Of a stretch of 64,000 nucleotides of DNA, positions 52,403 through 61,880 are shown piece by piece. Below the pieces are notes generated by a model. That model saw nothing but the letters and a program-made list of their open reading frames with translations. It ran no database searches and was not told the DNA's origin. A program made the position numbers and the translations under genes. The stretch comes from Burkholderiales bacterium (GTDB lineage Bacteria; Pseudomonadota; Gammaproteobacteria; Burkholderiales; Burkholderiaceae_C): NCBI GenBank assembly GCA_028868305.1, contig JAGWUS010000007.1, forward strand, positions 31,719 to 95,718, given 5' to 3'. Every line of letters starts with the position of its first letter. Position 1 is the stretch's first letter.

Positions 52403-52531
52403 ATGAAAATTCTGATCACCCTGATGTGCATCACCGGTTTTGCGCTGCTGGCCGGCTGCAACACGGTCAAAGGTATGGGCCAGGACCTGCAAAAGGCTGG
52501 TGAAAAAATCGAAAGCTCGGTCAAGAAATAA
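52403..52531 (+). CDS. Entericidin-like small lipoprotein
   Basis: A 42-residue product. Signal peptide [19 protein letters not shown] with lipobox LLAGC, then [18 protein letters not shown] and SSVKK. This is the pattern of entericidin A/B-type lipoproteins (EcnAB antidote/toxin family), whose mature part is a short amphipathic helix. It lies between leuC and leuD, and its TAA shares one base with the leuD ATG, so it is translationally linked to leuD. A role in leucine synthesis is not expected. Confidence 0.85.
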   Translation: MKILITLMCITGFALLAGCNTVKGMGQDLQKAGEKIESSVKK

Positions 52532-53181
52532 TGAAATCCTTTACCGTACACAAGGGTCTGGTGGCTCCGATGGACCGCGAGAATGTCGACACCGACGCCA
52601 TCATTCCCAAGCAATTTCTCAAGTCCATCCGCAAGACCGGTTTTGGACAGAACCTGTTTGACGAATGGCGCTACCTGGACGCAGGCTTCCCCGGCCAGGA
52701 CCCCGCCAGCCGCAAACCCAATCCGGACTTTGTGCTGAACCAGCCGCGCTACCAGGGTGCATCCGTCCTGCTGGCGCGCAAGAACTTCGGTTGCGGCTCC
52801 TCTCGCGAGCACGCCCCCTGGGCGCTGGACCAATACGGCTTTCGCGCCATCATTGCGCCCAGCTACGCGGACATCTTCTTCAATAACAGCTTCAAAAATG
52901 GCCTGTTGCCCATCGCCTTGAGTGAGTCGCTGGTGGACCAACTGTTCAATGAAGCGCTGGCGTTTCCGGGCTATGCACTGACCATCGATCTGGAACGTCA
53001 GGTCATCGTCAAGCCGTCCGGCGACGAGATTCCTTTCGACGTGCAGGCTTTCCGCAAATACTGCCTGCTCAATGGCTTCGACGACATTGGCCTGACGTTG
53101 CGCCACGCCGACAAAATCAAAGCCTTCGAAGCCCAGCGTTTGGCACAAAAACCCTGGCTAGCCCACAGCATGCAACAGTAA
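52531..53181 (+). CDS. leuD: 3-isopropylmalate dehydratase small subunit
   Basis: A 216-residue swivelling-domain partner of Leu[37 protein letters not shown] and the substrate loop [32 protein letters not shown] are diagnostic. It starts on the stop of the small lipoprotein gene. Confidence 0.97.
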   Translation: MKSFTVHKGLVAPMDRENVDTDAIIPKQFLKSIRKTGFGQNLFDEWRYLDAGFPGQDPASRKPNPDFVLNQPRYQGASVLLARKNFGCGSSREHAPWALDQYGFRAIIAPSYADIFFNNSFKNGLLPIALSESLVDQLFNEALAFPGYALTIDLERQVIVKPSGDEIPFDVQAFRKYCLLNGFDDIGLTLRHADKIKAFEAQRLAQKPWLAHSMQQ

Positions 53182-53182
53182 G

Positions 53183-53206
53183 TTGCTACCAAATTAATAG
53201 CAAATA
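53183..53206 (+). repeat. Half copy of the 48-bp repeat between leuD and leuB
   Basis: TTGCTA, ten bases, AGCAAATAG: the palindromic first half of the element without the AGCTGCTTG and GGGCTA blocks. It occupies most of the leuD–leuB spacer, so leuB has no clear ribosome site. Confidence 0.5.
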
Positions 53207-53215
53207 GAAATTGCC

Positions 53216-54286
53216 ATGAAAATTGCAGTATTGCCAGGCGACGGCATTGGAACAGAAATTGTGGCCGAAGCCGTCAAGGTTTTGAACGTGCTGGACCTGC
53301 CACTGGAGATGGAAAGCGCACTGGTCGGAGGTGCCGCCTACGAGGCCCACGGCCACCCTCTGCCTGAATCTACCCTCAAACTGGCCAAGGAGGCTGATGC
53401 GGTGCTGTTTGGCGCCGTGGGCGACTGGAAGTACGACACGCTGGACCGTCCTCTTCGCCCTGAGCAGGCCATTCTGGGTCTGCGCAAGAACCTGGGCCTG
53501 TTTGCCAACTTCCGCCCTGCCATTTGCTATGAACAACTCGTCGGTGCATCGAGCCTCAAGCCCGAGTTGATTGCCGGTCTGGACATCCTGATCATCCGAG
53601 AACTCACCGGTGACATCTATTTTGGCCAGCCCCGTGGTCGCCGCACCGCAGCAGATGGTCATTTCCCAGGTTCGGAAGAAGCGTTTGACACCATGCGCTA
53701 CAGCCGTCCTGAAATCGAACGCATTGCACATGTCGCCTTCCAGGCTGCGCGCAAGCGCAACAAAAAGGTGACCAGCGTGGACAAGGCCAACGTGCTGGAA
53801 ACCTTCCAATTCTGGAAGGACGTGGTTACCGAGGTGCATACCCAATATCCCGACGTGGAACTGCAGCACATGTACGTAGACAACGCCGCCATGCAACTGG
53901 TCAAGGCACCCAAGGCCTTCGACGTGATCGTCACTGGCAATATGTTTGGCGACATCCTCAGTGATGAGGCGTCCATGCTCACCGGTTCCATCGGCATGCT
54001 GCCCAGCGCTAGCCTGAACAGCCAGAACCAGGGCCTGTACGAGCCCAGCCACGGCAGCGCTCCGGACATCGCCGGCAAGGGCGTGGCCAACCCACTGGCA
54101 ACCATCCTGTCCGCCGCCATGATGCTGCGCTTCAGCCTGAACCATGCCGAGGCTGCTGACCGTATCGAGGCCGCCGTCAAGTCCGTGCTGGCCCAGGGCC
54201 TGCGCACGCCCGATATCTACAGCGAAGGCACGACCAAAGTCGGCACCGCGCAGATGGGTGACGCGGTGTCGAAAGCGTTGCGATAG
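53216..54286 (+). CDS. leuB: 3-isopropylmalate dehydrogenase
   Basis: A 356-residue NAD-dependent oxidative decarboxylase in leucine synthesis. Start [23 protein letters not shown], substrate loop REQ-equivalent [14 protein letters not shown], catalytic Lys/Asp region [16 protein letters not shown], and [26 protein letters not shown]. Clearly distinct from the malate/tartrate-type enzyme at 26543. Confidence 0.97.
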   Translation: MKIAVLPGDGIGTEIVAEAVKVLNVLDLPLEMESALVGGAAYEAHGHPLPESTLKLAKEADAVLFGAVGDWKYDTLDRPLRPEQAILGLRKNLGLFANFRPAICYEQLVGASSLKPELIAGLDILIIRELTGDIYFGQPRGRRTAADGHFPGSEEAFDTMRYSRPEIERIAHVAFQAARKRNKKVTSVDKANVLETFQFWKDVVTEVHTQYPDVELQHMYVDNAAMQLVKAPKAFDVIVTGNMFGDILSDEASMLTGSIGMLPSASLNSQNQGLYEPSHGSAPDIAGKGVANPLATILSAAMMLRFSLNHAEAADRIEAAVKSVLAQGLRTPDIYSEGTTKVGTAQMGDAVSKALR

Positions 54287-54309
54287 GCGAACTTAACGGA
54301 CACAACACA

Positions 54310-54337
54310 GCGCGCCCGCCCCAGGGCGCGCTTTTTT
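54310..54337 (+). terminator. Terminator after leuB
   Basis: GCGCGCCC (54310-54317), 6-base loop, GGGCGCGC (54324-54331) and a TTTTTT run. It separates leuCDB from the convergent VOC gene. Confidence 0.93.
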
Positions 54338-54348
54338 ATGGCCGGCTG

Positions 54349-54717
54349 CTATTGCATGGAGTGCAGGCCAACCATGTTGCCCTCGGTGTCTATCACCAGT
54401 GCGATGAAACCATAGGGTCCTATGGGCATCTTGGCCTTCTGCAAAGTACCACCGGCCTTCACAGCCTTGTCTGCCTCCACGGCGCAGTCCTCGCTATGGA
54501 AGTACACCAGCACACTGTTCCCGCCAGAAGGAAAACCTGGCATGTGTATCAGTGCACCTGAGGCTCCGTAAGTGGACTGGTCCATCTCAAAGGCCCACAT
54601 ATCGATGCCAGGGCTTTCCAGCCTGGAAAAAGAGGTTCCCAGCATCGCCTCGTAGAAAGCCTTGGCCCGCGGCATTTCCTCAACGTAAATTTCAAACCAG
54701 CCGACTGGATTTTTCAT
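54349..54717 (-). CDS. VOC/glyoxalase-superfamily protein
   Basis: A 122-residue protein with one pair of beta-alpha-beta-beta-beta modules of the vicinal-oxygen-chelate fold: NPVGWFEIYVEEMPRAKAFYEAMLG, SVLVYFHSEDCAVEADKAVKAGG and GFIALVIDTEGNMVGLHS. The family includes glyoxalase I, dioxygenases and resistance proteins; without clear metal ligands the function is open. Upstream, TGACGC and GCGTCA (54732-54753) form an inverted repeat that may be its operator. Confidence 0.85.
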   Translation of the reverse strand: MKNPVGWFEIYVEEMPRAKAFYEAMLGTSFSRLESPGIDMWAFEMDQSTYGASGALIHMPGFPSGGNSVLVYFHSEDCAVEADKAVKAGGTLQKAKMPIGPYGFIALVIDTEGNMVGLHSMQ

Positions 54718-54947
54718 GGCGTGCCCTTTACTGACGCATTCAAAACAGCGTCATTGTGAGCCGATTTGGCAATAAACATCTGAAGGTGTACACAGCGCGC
54801 CAGAAGGCACACCGGCATTGATTCCAGTGTCAGTCTATTCCCCAAGTTAGCAGGAGTCCCTCGTGCTGCGGGAGCAGCGCGTCGAAGCGGAAATACCCGC
54901 CTGAAACGTTAAGCGGCGCTGTAAGGTCGGCCCAAGGTCAACTCCGG

Positions 54948-55062
54948 TACAATTTCACTCATGTTTGCCGCCCGCCCTGTGTTCCTGAACCACGCAATCG
55001 CCGCCATGGCGACTGCCGGCGTGCGCGCATTCACCACCAAAACCACGACCATTAAGGGCTGA
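54948..55062 (+). CDS. Putative asd leader peptide (attenuator type)
   Basis: A 33-codon frame, ATG 54961 to TGA 55060-55062, whose end reads AFTTKTTTIKG: five Thr, two Lys and one Ile codon within ten. It lies 93 bp before asd, a gene of the common threonine/lysine/methionine pathway. A -10-like TACAAT is at 54948-54953 (start of the feature), so the ATG would be almost at the transcript's 5' end. After the stop, two alternative pairings can be drawn (see the next feature). By analogy with thrL, ribosome stalling at Thr or Lys codons could control asd. The rest of the 240 bp up to the VOC gene shows only a small hairpin near 54863. Confidence 0.55.
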
Positions 55063-55063
55063 A

Positions 55064-55141
55064 AAAGCTCCGGCATCGTCGTGCGCCCACCTGGCCAGAC
55101 GAGCCGGGCAAACAGTCAGGTCAGGCATTGTTTGTTTATTT
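55064..55141 (+). promoter_or_regulatory. Candidate attenuator between the leader peptide and asd
   Basis: Stem 1: CCGGC-A-TCGTC (55070-55080) with GACGAGCCGG (55098-55107), 10 bp and one bulged A. Stem 2: GCC-C-ACCTG (55085-55093) with CAGGT-CA-GGC (55117-55126), followed by the T-rich ATTGTTTGTTTATT. The left arm of stem 2 lies in the loop of stem 1, so the two exclude each other. Stem 2 is weak for a terminator. Confidence 0.4.
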
Positions 55142-55155
55142 GAAAGGGCGTTGAT

Positions 55156-56286
55156 ATGAGCAAGTTGGTAGGTTTGGTCGGCTGGCGCGGCATGGTCGGC
55201 TCGGTATTGATGGATCGCATGGTGCAAGAAGGCGATTTCGACTTGATCGAACCCCTTTTCTTTTCCACCAGCAACTCCGGCGGCAAGGCCCCCGCCCAGG
55301 CCAAGAACGAAACCACGCTGCAGGACGCATACAACGTGGATGCCCTCAAGCGCTGCGACATCATCATATCTGCCCAAGGTGGCGACTACACCACCGAAGT
55401 CTTCCCCAAACTGCGTGCAGCCGGCTGGAATGGTCACTGGATCGACGCAGCGTCCACCCTGCGCATGGAAAAAGACGCTGTCATCATCCTGGACCCGGTC
55501 AACATGCCCGTGATCAAGGATGCCATGGCCAAGGGCGGCAAGAACTGGGTGGGCGGCAACTGCACCGTCAGTTGCATGCTGATGGGCGTGGGCGCCCTCT
55601 ACAAGGCGGGTCTGGTCGAGTGGATGAGCACCCAAACCTACCAAGCGGCATCCGGCGGTGGCGCACAGCACATGCGCGAACTACTGACCCAGTACGGCAC
55701 CCTGAACGCAGAGGTCAAAGCCCTGCTGGACGACCCCAAGAGTGCGATTTTGGAAATCGACCGCAAGGTCATCGCCAAACAGCGCACGCTGACCGGTGCG
55801 GAAACCGCCAACTTTGGCGTGCCCTTGGGCGGTTCGCTGATTCCATGGATCGACAAGGATCTGGGCAATGGCCAATCCAAGGAAGAGTGGAAAGGCATGG
55901 CCGAGACCAACAAGATTCTCGGGCTAGGCGAAGGCTTCAACTCTGACGCCATCCCCGTGGACGGCTTCTGCGTGCGCGTGGGCGCCATGCGCTGCCACAG
56001 CCAGGCCCTGACCTTCAAGCTGAAGAAAGACGTCCCCGTAGCGGACATCGAAGCCATGATCGCCGCCGACAACCAGTGGGTCAAGGTCGTCCCCAACACC
56101 CGTGAAGCCACCATCCAGGACCTGACACCCGTTGCCGTCACCGGCACCATGACCATTCCTGTGGGCCGGGTACGGAAACTGGCGATGGGGCCGGAGTATG
56201 TGGGCGCTTTCACCATTGGCGACCAACTGCTGTGGGGCGCGGCGGAGCCACTGCGCCGCATGTTGCGTATCCTGCTGGACGCGTAA
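55156..56286 (+). CDS. asd: Aspartate-semialdehyde dehydrogenase
   Basis: A 376-residue enzyme reducing beta-aspartyl phosphate to aspartate semialdehyde with NADPH, the branch point to lysine/diaminopimelate, threonine and methionine. Rossmann start [20 protein letters not shown], catalytic Cys136 in [12 protein letters not shown], His in [13 protein letters not shown] and [14 protein letters not shown]. It is the longer type of Asd, typical of E. coli and relatives. The upstream leader may attenuate its transcription. Confidence 0.97.
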   Translation: MSKLVGLVGWRGMVGSVLMDRMVQEGDFDLIEPLFFSTSNSGGKAPAQAKNETTLQDAYNVDALKRCDIIISAQGGDYTTEVFPKLRAAGWNGHWIDAASTLRMEKDAVIILDPVNMPVIKDAMAKGGKNWVGGNCTVSCMLMGVGALYKAGLVEWMSTQTYQAASGGGAQHMRELLTQYGTLNAEVKALLDDPKSAILEIDRKVIAKQRTLTGAETANFGVPLGGSLIPWIDKDLGNGQSKEEWKGMAETNKILGLGEGFNSDAIPVDGFCVRVGAMRCHSQALTFKLKKDVPVADIEAMIAADNQWVKVVPNTREATIQDLTPVAVTGTMTIPVGRVRKLAMGPEYVGAFTIGDQLLWGAAEPLRRMLRILLDA

Positions 56287-56491
56287 CACTGTGTTACAGG
56301 TCGTTGTCGTCTGGCAACATCCGGCACGGCCTTGACACCAGAACCAGTCAGGCTTTCAAAGTTAAAAGGTTTCTTAGCTTGTCAGGCTAAGACATTGATG
56401 TTAAGGTACTTTTTACGTTTTGAGAGTCAGGCCACGCGACTGCATTTCCGTGAAGAATTTGCCGCGTGCCTGAACACCGGAGGCTTATAAA

Positions 56492-59047
56492 TTGATTTCA
56501 AAGTCACATCGTTGGCAAAAGACCGCTATTTCGGCCGCCGCCATTGCGCTACTCGGTTTAACTTCTACCGGGGCCTTCGCGCTATCGCTCGGCCGGATTA
56601 CGGTTTTATCAGCGCTGGGTGAACCACTGCGCGCCGAGATTGATGTTCCTGAAATCAATGCCGAAGAGGCAGCATCCCTGCGTGCCAGTGTGGCCTCACC
56701 TGCTACCTTTGTAGCGGCAGGTCTGGAATACAACCCGGCCATGTCGAATCTGCAGACCAGCCTGCAGCGCCGACCGGACGGGCGCGCCTACATTCGTTTG
56801 TCCAGTGAGCGGGCCATCAATGAACCGTATGTGGACATGATTCTGGAAGCCAACTGGTCTTCCGGCCGCATTGTGCGTGACTACACCATGCTGTTTGATC
56901 CGCCAGTGCTGCGTCAGGCGGCGCCGGCACCAACACCGGCGCAACTTGCGGCACCGTCGGTTCCTTCAGCAGCGGGCGCGGTATCTGCAGGCACTGGCAC
57001 CGAGCCCCAGCGGGTCGCACCTGCCTCCAGGCCCGCGCGCGCTGCGACCACCGCGTCCCCATCCCCTTCAACCACTCCAAAGGCCGCCGCTGAAGGCGGT
57101 CAACAGCTTATTGTCAAGAACGGTGACACGGCCAGCAAAATTGCCTCACGTGGTCTGACAAGCGGCGTTTCCCTTGACCAGATGCTGGTCGCAATGATGC
57201 GCTCCAACCCGGAAGCCTTCGTCAACAACAACCTCAATCGACTGCGTAGTGGTGCCGTCATCAACATGCCGTCGGCCGAACAGGCGCAGGCGGTGGCACC
57301 CAAGGAAGCGTCCCAGATGGTCGTTGCACAAAGCAAAGACTTCAATGACTTCCGCCGGAGCCTGGCTTCCAGTGCGCCCAAAGCCGATGTCGCACCCGCT
57401 GACCGTGTTGCCAGCGGAAGCGTGGGTGCCAAGGTAGAGGACAAAAAGGCAACTGCCGCCACACCCGACAAATTGACTTTGTCCAAGGGCTCGGCCCAGG
57501 CCAAGGCAGAAGAAGCCAAAGTGGCAAAGGAACGGGCGGACAAGGAGGCAGCGGCACGTGCTGCCGAAATCGCAAAAAATATCAGCGACCTGAACAAGCT
57601 GAGTGCTGCCAGCGCACCAAAGTCCTTGCCGGCTGCACCTGTGGCTGCGGCCAGTGCTGCCAAACCTGCTTCGGCACCTGCCATCCCGGTTGCAGCTGCA
57701 CCAGCACCGACTGCTGTGGCTTCTGCGCCTGTTGCCGCGGCGCCAGCTCCTGTGGTGGCCGCTTCTGCACCTCAAGTTGCGGCATCTGCGGTGGCCAAGC
57801 CCAAACCTCCTGTAGCTGTTGCACCGGTGCCGGTTGAACCCGCTGGCCTGCTGGACGAGTTGCTGGAGGATCCCCTGGTTCCGGCGGGTGCTGGTGCCCT
57901 GATTGCGGCACTGGGCGGTTTTGCCTTCTACCGCATGCGCCAGCGCAAGCAAAATGCCAACCGCGTCGACAGTTCTTTCCTTGAAAGTCGCCTGCAGCCG
58001 GATTCCTTCTTTGGCGCCAGCGGTGGTCAGCGCATCGACACGGCTGATGGCCCTGCAAACCCCTCTTCCATGGTGTACTCCACCAGCCAGCTTGATGCCG
58101 CAGACGATGTGGATCCAGTAGCTGAAGCCGATGTCTATCTGGCCTATGGCCGGGATCTCCAGGCCGAAGAAATTCTCAAGGAGGCCGTGCGCCACAACCC
58201 CGGCAGGCTGGCAATCCACACGAAACTTCTAGAGATTTTCGCCAAGCGGCGCGATACCGCCAGCTTCCAGGCAGCAGCGCAGCAGGCGCTCAGCCTCTCG
58301 GGTCCAGACACACCCGATTGGGCCCGGGTGTGCGAAATGGGCTTGAGTATTGATCCGGACAACAAACTGTATCAACCGGGTGGGGCAACCCCCAGTGCCT
58401 TCATGTCCCCGCCTCCTCCAGAGCCGGTTTCTGCTTTCGGCGCCACGGTTCCCCAATCCACGAATGCCGAACTGGCTGCAGTGCCAAGCGGGGTAGACCT
58501 CGACCTTGATCTGGACTTCTCGATTGATGATGAGCCCGGCAGTGCGATCAGCGATGTTACAGGAACCAGGGTTCCTCTCCACGAACAAACCGTGAAAATG
58601 GAAGCACGCGCTGGTGATCCCCATGTGCTGGACTTTGACATCTCTGGTCCTGCAGAACTGGACGCGTCGCCAGGCATGTTGGAGTACAACAGTGGGCACG
58701 CGCCCCTGATGGAACCCACCCCGAGTTTCGAGCCCACAGGCACTATGCCCGTGGAGGCCGCAAAACCTGATCCTGTTGTCGCAGGCAACTCCGGCATGAT
58801 GGAGTTCGATATGGGCTCCCTGTCGCTGGAGCTGGACTCTCCAACCCCGGCGGCGCCTGCAGATGCCATGGACTCGTCGATGTCCATGGCTGGCGGTGAC
58901 CCCCTTGATACCAAGCTGGCGCTCGCTGAGGAGTTCATCTCCATTGGCGATGAAGATGGTGCACGCGCCCTGCTGGAAGAAGTCGTGGCCGAAGCCAGCG
59001 GAGACGTGCGCGCCAAGGCACAAGCTGTTCTGGCAACATTGAGCTGA
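56492..59047 (+). CDS. fimV: FimV/HubP-family polar peptidoglycan-binding protein
   Basis: An 851-residue inner-membrane protein of the FimV/HubP family, which organises cell poles, type IV pilus assembly and twitching. Signal (AAAIALLGLTSTGAFA), FimV N-terminal domain (LGRITVLSALGEPLRAEIDVPEI), a LysM domain near 205-255 (IVKNGDTASKIASRG), a long Ala/Pro-rich stretch, a single membrane helix near 460-480 (VPAGAGALIAALGGFAFYRM), a TPR-like cytoplasmic segment (DVYLAYGRDLQAEEILKEAV), an acidic linker and the C-terminal FimV motif (DTKLALAEEFISIGDEDGARALLEEV). The start is a TTG with GGAGG eight bases upstream, so the unusual codon is credible. Confidence 0.93.
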   Translation: MISKSHRWQKTAISAAAIALLGLTSTGAFALSLGRITVLSALGEPLRAEIDVPEINAEEAASLRASVASPATFVAAGLEYNPAMSNLQTSLQRRPDGRAYIRLSSERAINEPYVDMILEANWSSGRIVRDYTMLFDPPVLRQAAPAPTPAQLAAPSVPSAAGAVSAGTGTEPQRVAPASRPARAATTASPSPSTTPKAAAEGGQQLIVKNGDTASKIASRGLTSGVSLDQMLVAMMRSNPEAFVNNNLNRLRSGAVINMPSAEQAQAVAPKEASQMVVAQSKDFNDFRRSLASSAPKADVAPADRVASGSVGAKVEDKKATAATPDKLTLSKGSAQAKAEEAKVAKERADKEAAARAAEIAKNISDLNKLSAASAPKSLPAAPVAAASAAKPASAPAIPVAAAPAPTAVASAPVAAAPAPVVAASAPQVAASAVAKPKPPVAVAPVPVEPAGLLDELLEDPLVPAGAGALIAALGGFAFYRMRQRKQNANRVDSSFLESRLQPDSFFGASGGQRIDTADGPANPSSMVYSTSQLDAADDVDPVAEADVYLAYGRDLQAEEILKEAVRHNPGRLAIHTKLLEIFAKRRDTASFQAAAQQALSLSGPDTPDWARVCEMGLSIDPDNKLYQPGGATPSAFMSPPPPEPVSAFGATVPQSTNAELAAVPSGVDLDLDLDFSIDDEPGSAISDVTGTRVPLHEQTVKMEARAGDPHVLDFDISGPAELDASPGMLEYNSGHAPLMEPTPSFEPTGTMPVEAAKPDPVVAGNSGMMEFDMGSLSLELDSPTPAAPADAMDSSMSMAGGDPLDTKLALAEEFISIGDEDGARALLEEVVAEASGDVRAKAQAVLATLS

Positions 59048-59082
59048 AGCGCCATCGGGGCGCGCCTGCTTGTGGTTAAAAG

Positions 59083-59877
59083 ATGTGCTTCGCCATGAGA
59101 GTGGCGCTGGGTATCAGTTACAACGGGCAGGCCTACCAGGGCTGGCAAAGCCAGTCTTCCGGGCAAACCATTCAGGACAAGCTGGAAAGGGCGCTGGGCA
59201 AATTTGCCGCCCAACGCGTCTCCACCGTCTGCGCCGGGCGCACCGATGCGGGTGTGCACGGCATCATGCAGGTGGTGCACTTTGATACGCCCCTGCAGCG
59301 AGAAACCTATTCCTGGGTACGCGGCACCAACGCCAATCTGCCGCGCGACATTGCGGTGCAATGGGCGGTGATCACACCGGAATCGTTTCACTGCAGGGCC
59401 TGTGCCAGTTCCCGCCGCTACGCCTACGTGCTTTATGAATCCCAGATCCGCCCCAGTGTGGACCAGGGGCGGGTCGGCTGGACATTTCATACGCTGGACC
59501 TGGCCGCCATGCAAGAAGCCGCCAACATCCTGCTGGGTGAGCACGATTTCACCTCGTTCCGGGCGTCGCAATGCCAGGCCCTGTCGCCGGTCAAGAACAT
59601 GCTGGAGATCGCGTTCAGCAAACGCGGCTCCTACTGGCGCATCGAGTTTGAGGCCAACGCCTTTTTGCACCACATGATCCGCAACATCATGGGCTGCCTG
59701 GTCGAGATTGGCAAAGGCCGGAAACCACCGCAATGGATGACCGAAGTACTCGCCGCGCGCGACCGCCGCGCCGCAGCCCCCACCTTCTCCCCCGATGGTT
59801 TGTATTTTCTGGGCCCGCGCTACGACGCCAAATGGGGCATCCCCGACCGCGCGCCTGCGTATGATGGCCTGCCATGA
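59083..59877 (+). CDS. truA: tRNA pseudouridine synthase A
   Basis: A 264-residue TruA converting uridines 38-40 of tRNA anticodon arms to pseudouridine. The catalytic Asp lies in CAGRTDAGVHG near residue 56; further motifs are NANLPRDIAVQWA and FLHHMIRNIMGCLVEIGKG. Either ATG 59083 or ATG 59095 (MRVALGISYNG) may be the start; the second fits the family better. It overlaps trpF by four bases (ATGA). Confidence 0.96.
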   Translation: MCFAMRVALGISYNGQAYQGWQSQSSGQTIQDKLERALGKFAAQRVSTVCAGRTDAGVHGIMQVVHFDTPLQRETYSWVRGTNANLPRDIAVQWAVITPESFHCRACASSRRYAYVLYESQIRPSVDQGRVGWTFHTLDLAAMQEAANILLGEHDFTSFRASQCQALSPVKNMLEIAFSKRGSYWRIEFEANAFLHHMIRNIMGCLVEIGKGRKPPQWMTEVLAARDRRAAAPTFSPDGLYFLGPRYDAKWGIPDRAPAYDGLP

Positions 59878-60581
59878 CACTGACAAAAACCCGGATCAAG
59901 ATTTGCGGACTGACGCGCGAACAGGACGTTGACGCAGCCGTCGCGGCCGGTGCCGACGCCATCGGTTTTGTGCTGTACGCCCCAAGTCCCCGCGCCGTCA
60001 CACCCCAACGTGCTGCCGAACTGGCCCGCCGCCTGCCTCCTTTTATTACTCCCGTACTGCTATTCGTCAACGCAAATGCTACAGAAATAATAGCTGCTTG
60101 TGCAGGTATTGCGGGGGCTACGGTGCAATTTCATGGTGATGAGACGCCCCGGGACTGCCTGCTGGCCACCGCCAACGGTGCGCGGCCCTACTTGCGTGCG
60201 GCTCGTATTCCCTTAGGTGAGGGCGCGGCCCGGTTTGACCTCGTAAAATACGCACACGACTTTTCAGCCGCCCAGGCCATCCTGCTCGACGCCCATGTGG
60301 ACGGGTATGGCGGGGGCGGCAAAACATTCAATTGGTCACTTCTTCCTCCAAACGTCAACGCTCACCTCGTCTTGAGTGGTGGACTCACACCTGCAAACGT
60401 GGGCGATGGAATCGCCCAGGTACGGCCGCGCTGTAAATCGCTGGCCGTTGATGTGAGCTCGGGCGTTGAAGCCTGCGATGCAGACGGTAAACCGCTGCGC
60501 GGCATCAAGGACCCGGAAAAAATAAATCAGTTCGTCGCCGCCGTGCGCGCCGTCGACTTCCAACTTGCAGGATTGAAATAA
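59874..60581 (+). CDS. trpF: Phosphoribosylanthranilate isomerase with repeat-encoded segment
   Basis: A 235-residue TIM barrel isomerising phosphoribosylanthranilate in tryptophan synthesis. Catalytic Cys in KICGLTREQD and Asp in LDAHVDGYGGGGKTFNW; phosphate site LSGGLTPANV and VDVSSGVE. Residues near 67-82 (ANATEIIAACAGIAGA), on the helix between strands 2 and 3 before QFHGDE, are encoded by a 48-bp dispersed repeat. The gene overlaps truA and abuts trpB. Confidence 0.95.
   Translation: MTLTKTRIKICGLTREQDVDAAVAAGADAIGFVLYAPSPRAVTPQRAAELARRLPPFITPVLLFVNANATEIIAACAGIAGATVQFHGDETPRDCLLATANGARPYLRAARIPLGEGAARFDLVKYAHDFSAAQAILLDAHVDGYGGGGKTFNWSLLPPNVNAHLVLSGGLTPANVGDGIAQVRPRCKSLAVDVSSGVEACDADGKPLRGIKDPEKINQFVAAVRAVDFQLAGLK
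60076..60123 (+). repeat. 48-bp coding-compatible repeat, copy in trpF
   Basis: ATGCTA, ten bases, AGCTGCTTG, T, GCA, GGTA, T, T, GCG, G, GGGCTA at exactly the spacing of the copies at 5631 and 43409. The gene reads it in the forward orientation as ATEIIAACAGIAGA, the frame also used in polA. Confidence 0.8.
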
Positions 60582-61880
60582 ATGTTTGACTACCACCAGC
60601 CCGACCCTAGTGGTCACTTTGGAAAATACGGCGGGAGCTTCGTCTCCGAGACGTTGACGCACGCCATCAACGAACTCAAGGACGCCTACGCCAAGTACCA
60701 GCACGACCCCGAGTTCCTCGCGGAATTCAAGTCCGAACTGGCGCACTTTGTCGGTCGCCCGTCTCCGATCTACCACGCCGCCCGCATGAGCCGCGAAATG
60801 GGCGGCGCGCAGATTTTTCTCAAGCGCGAGGACCTGAACCACACCGGCGCCCACAAGATCAACAACACCATCGGCCAGGCCATGCTCGCCAAGCGCATGG
60901 GCAAGCCGCGCGTGATTGCCGAAACCGGCGCCGGCCAGCATGGCGTCGCCACCGCCACCATCTGTGCCCGCTACGGGCTGGAGTGCGTGGTCTATATGGG
61001 TAGCGAAGATGTCAAGCGCCAAAGCCCCAACGTCTACCGCATGAAGCTGCTGGGTGCCACCGTGGTACCGGTGGAGTCTGGCAGCAAGACCTTGAAGGAC
61101 GCACTGAACGAGGCCATGCGCGACTGGGTGGCCAATGTGGACAACACCTTCTACATCATCGGTACCGTGGCGGGACCGCATCCCTACCCGATGATGGTGC
61201 GCGACTTTCAGAGCGTGATCGGCAACGAATGCCTGGTGCAGATGCCCGAGATGCTCAAGGCCGCTGGTTGCAAGGGTGAGCAGCCCGATGCCGTGGTGGC
61301 CTGTGTCGGCGGTGGGTCGAACGCCATGGGCATCTTCTACCCGTACATCCAGTACGACCAGACCCGCCTGATTGGCGTGGAAGCTGCAGGGGAAGGCCTG
61401 GACAGTGGCAAACACTCTGCCAGCATCCAGAAAGGCAGTCCTGGCGTGCTGCACGGCAACCGCACCTACGTGCTGCAGGACGACAACGGCCAAGTGACCG
61501 AGACGCACAGCGTTAGTGCGGGTCTGGACTATCCCGGCGTCGGCCCCGAGCACGCCTTCCTGGCCGATACTGGCCGTGCTGAATACGTGGGCATTACCGA
61601 CAAGGAGGCACTGGAAGCTTTCCACTACCTGTGCCGCACCGAGGGCATCATCCCCGCGCTGGAATCCAGCCACGCCGTGGCCTATGCCATGAAGCTGGCC
61701 AAGACCATGCGGCCGGACCAGAGCATTCTGGTCAATCTGTCGGGGCGGGGTGACAAGGACATTGGAACCGTGGCCGACTTGAGCCACGCCGACTTCTACT
61801 GCCGCCCGAGCTGCAAAGGCCAATCCGTCAAGGGTGGCGAGCAGCCCGTGCAGATCATCAAGCAAGGAGGTGCAGCATGA
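60582..61880 (+). CDS. trpB: Tryptophan synthase beta subunit
   Basis: A 432-residue PLP enzyme joining indole and serine. PLP lysine K92 in [10 protein letters not shown], phosphate-binding GGGSNAMG, and ESSHAVAYA near the end. It starts directly after the trpF stop and overlaps trpA by four bases, the usual trpFBA order of Burkholderiales. TrpB and TrpA form the alpha2-beta2 channelled complex. The C-terminus ([19 protein letters not shown]) is a little longer than in E. coli. Confidence 0.98.
   Translation: MFDYHQPDPSGHFGKYGGSFVSETLTHAINELKDAYAKYQHDPEFLAEFKSELAHFVGRPSPIYHAARMSREMGGAQIFLKREDLNHTGAHKINNTIGQAMLAKRMGKPRVIAETGAGQHGVATATICARYGLECVVYMGSEDVKRQSPNVYRMKLLGATVVPVESGSKTLKDALNEAMRDWVANVDNTFYIIGTVAGPHPYPMMVRDFQSVIGNECLVQMPEMLKAAGCKGEQPDAVVACVGGGSNAMGIFYPYIQYDQTRLIGVEAAGEGLDSGKHSASIQKGSPGVLHGNRTYVLQDDNGQVTETHSVSAGLDYPGVGPEHAFLADTGRAEYVGITDKEALEAFHYLCRTEGIIPALESSHAVAYAMKLAKTMRPDQSILVNLSGRGDKDIGTVADLSHADFYCRPSCKGQSVKGGEQPVQIIKQGGAA

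Noticed and set aside
57600..57840. Repetitive Ala/Pro codons in fimV considered as a DNA repeat element
   Set aside because: Low-complexity coding for the Ala/Pro-rich linker usual in FimV proteins.
60336..61865. Minus-strand frame of about 509 codons opposite trpB
   Set aside because: Antisense shadow of trpF/trpB with no family resemblance.
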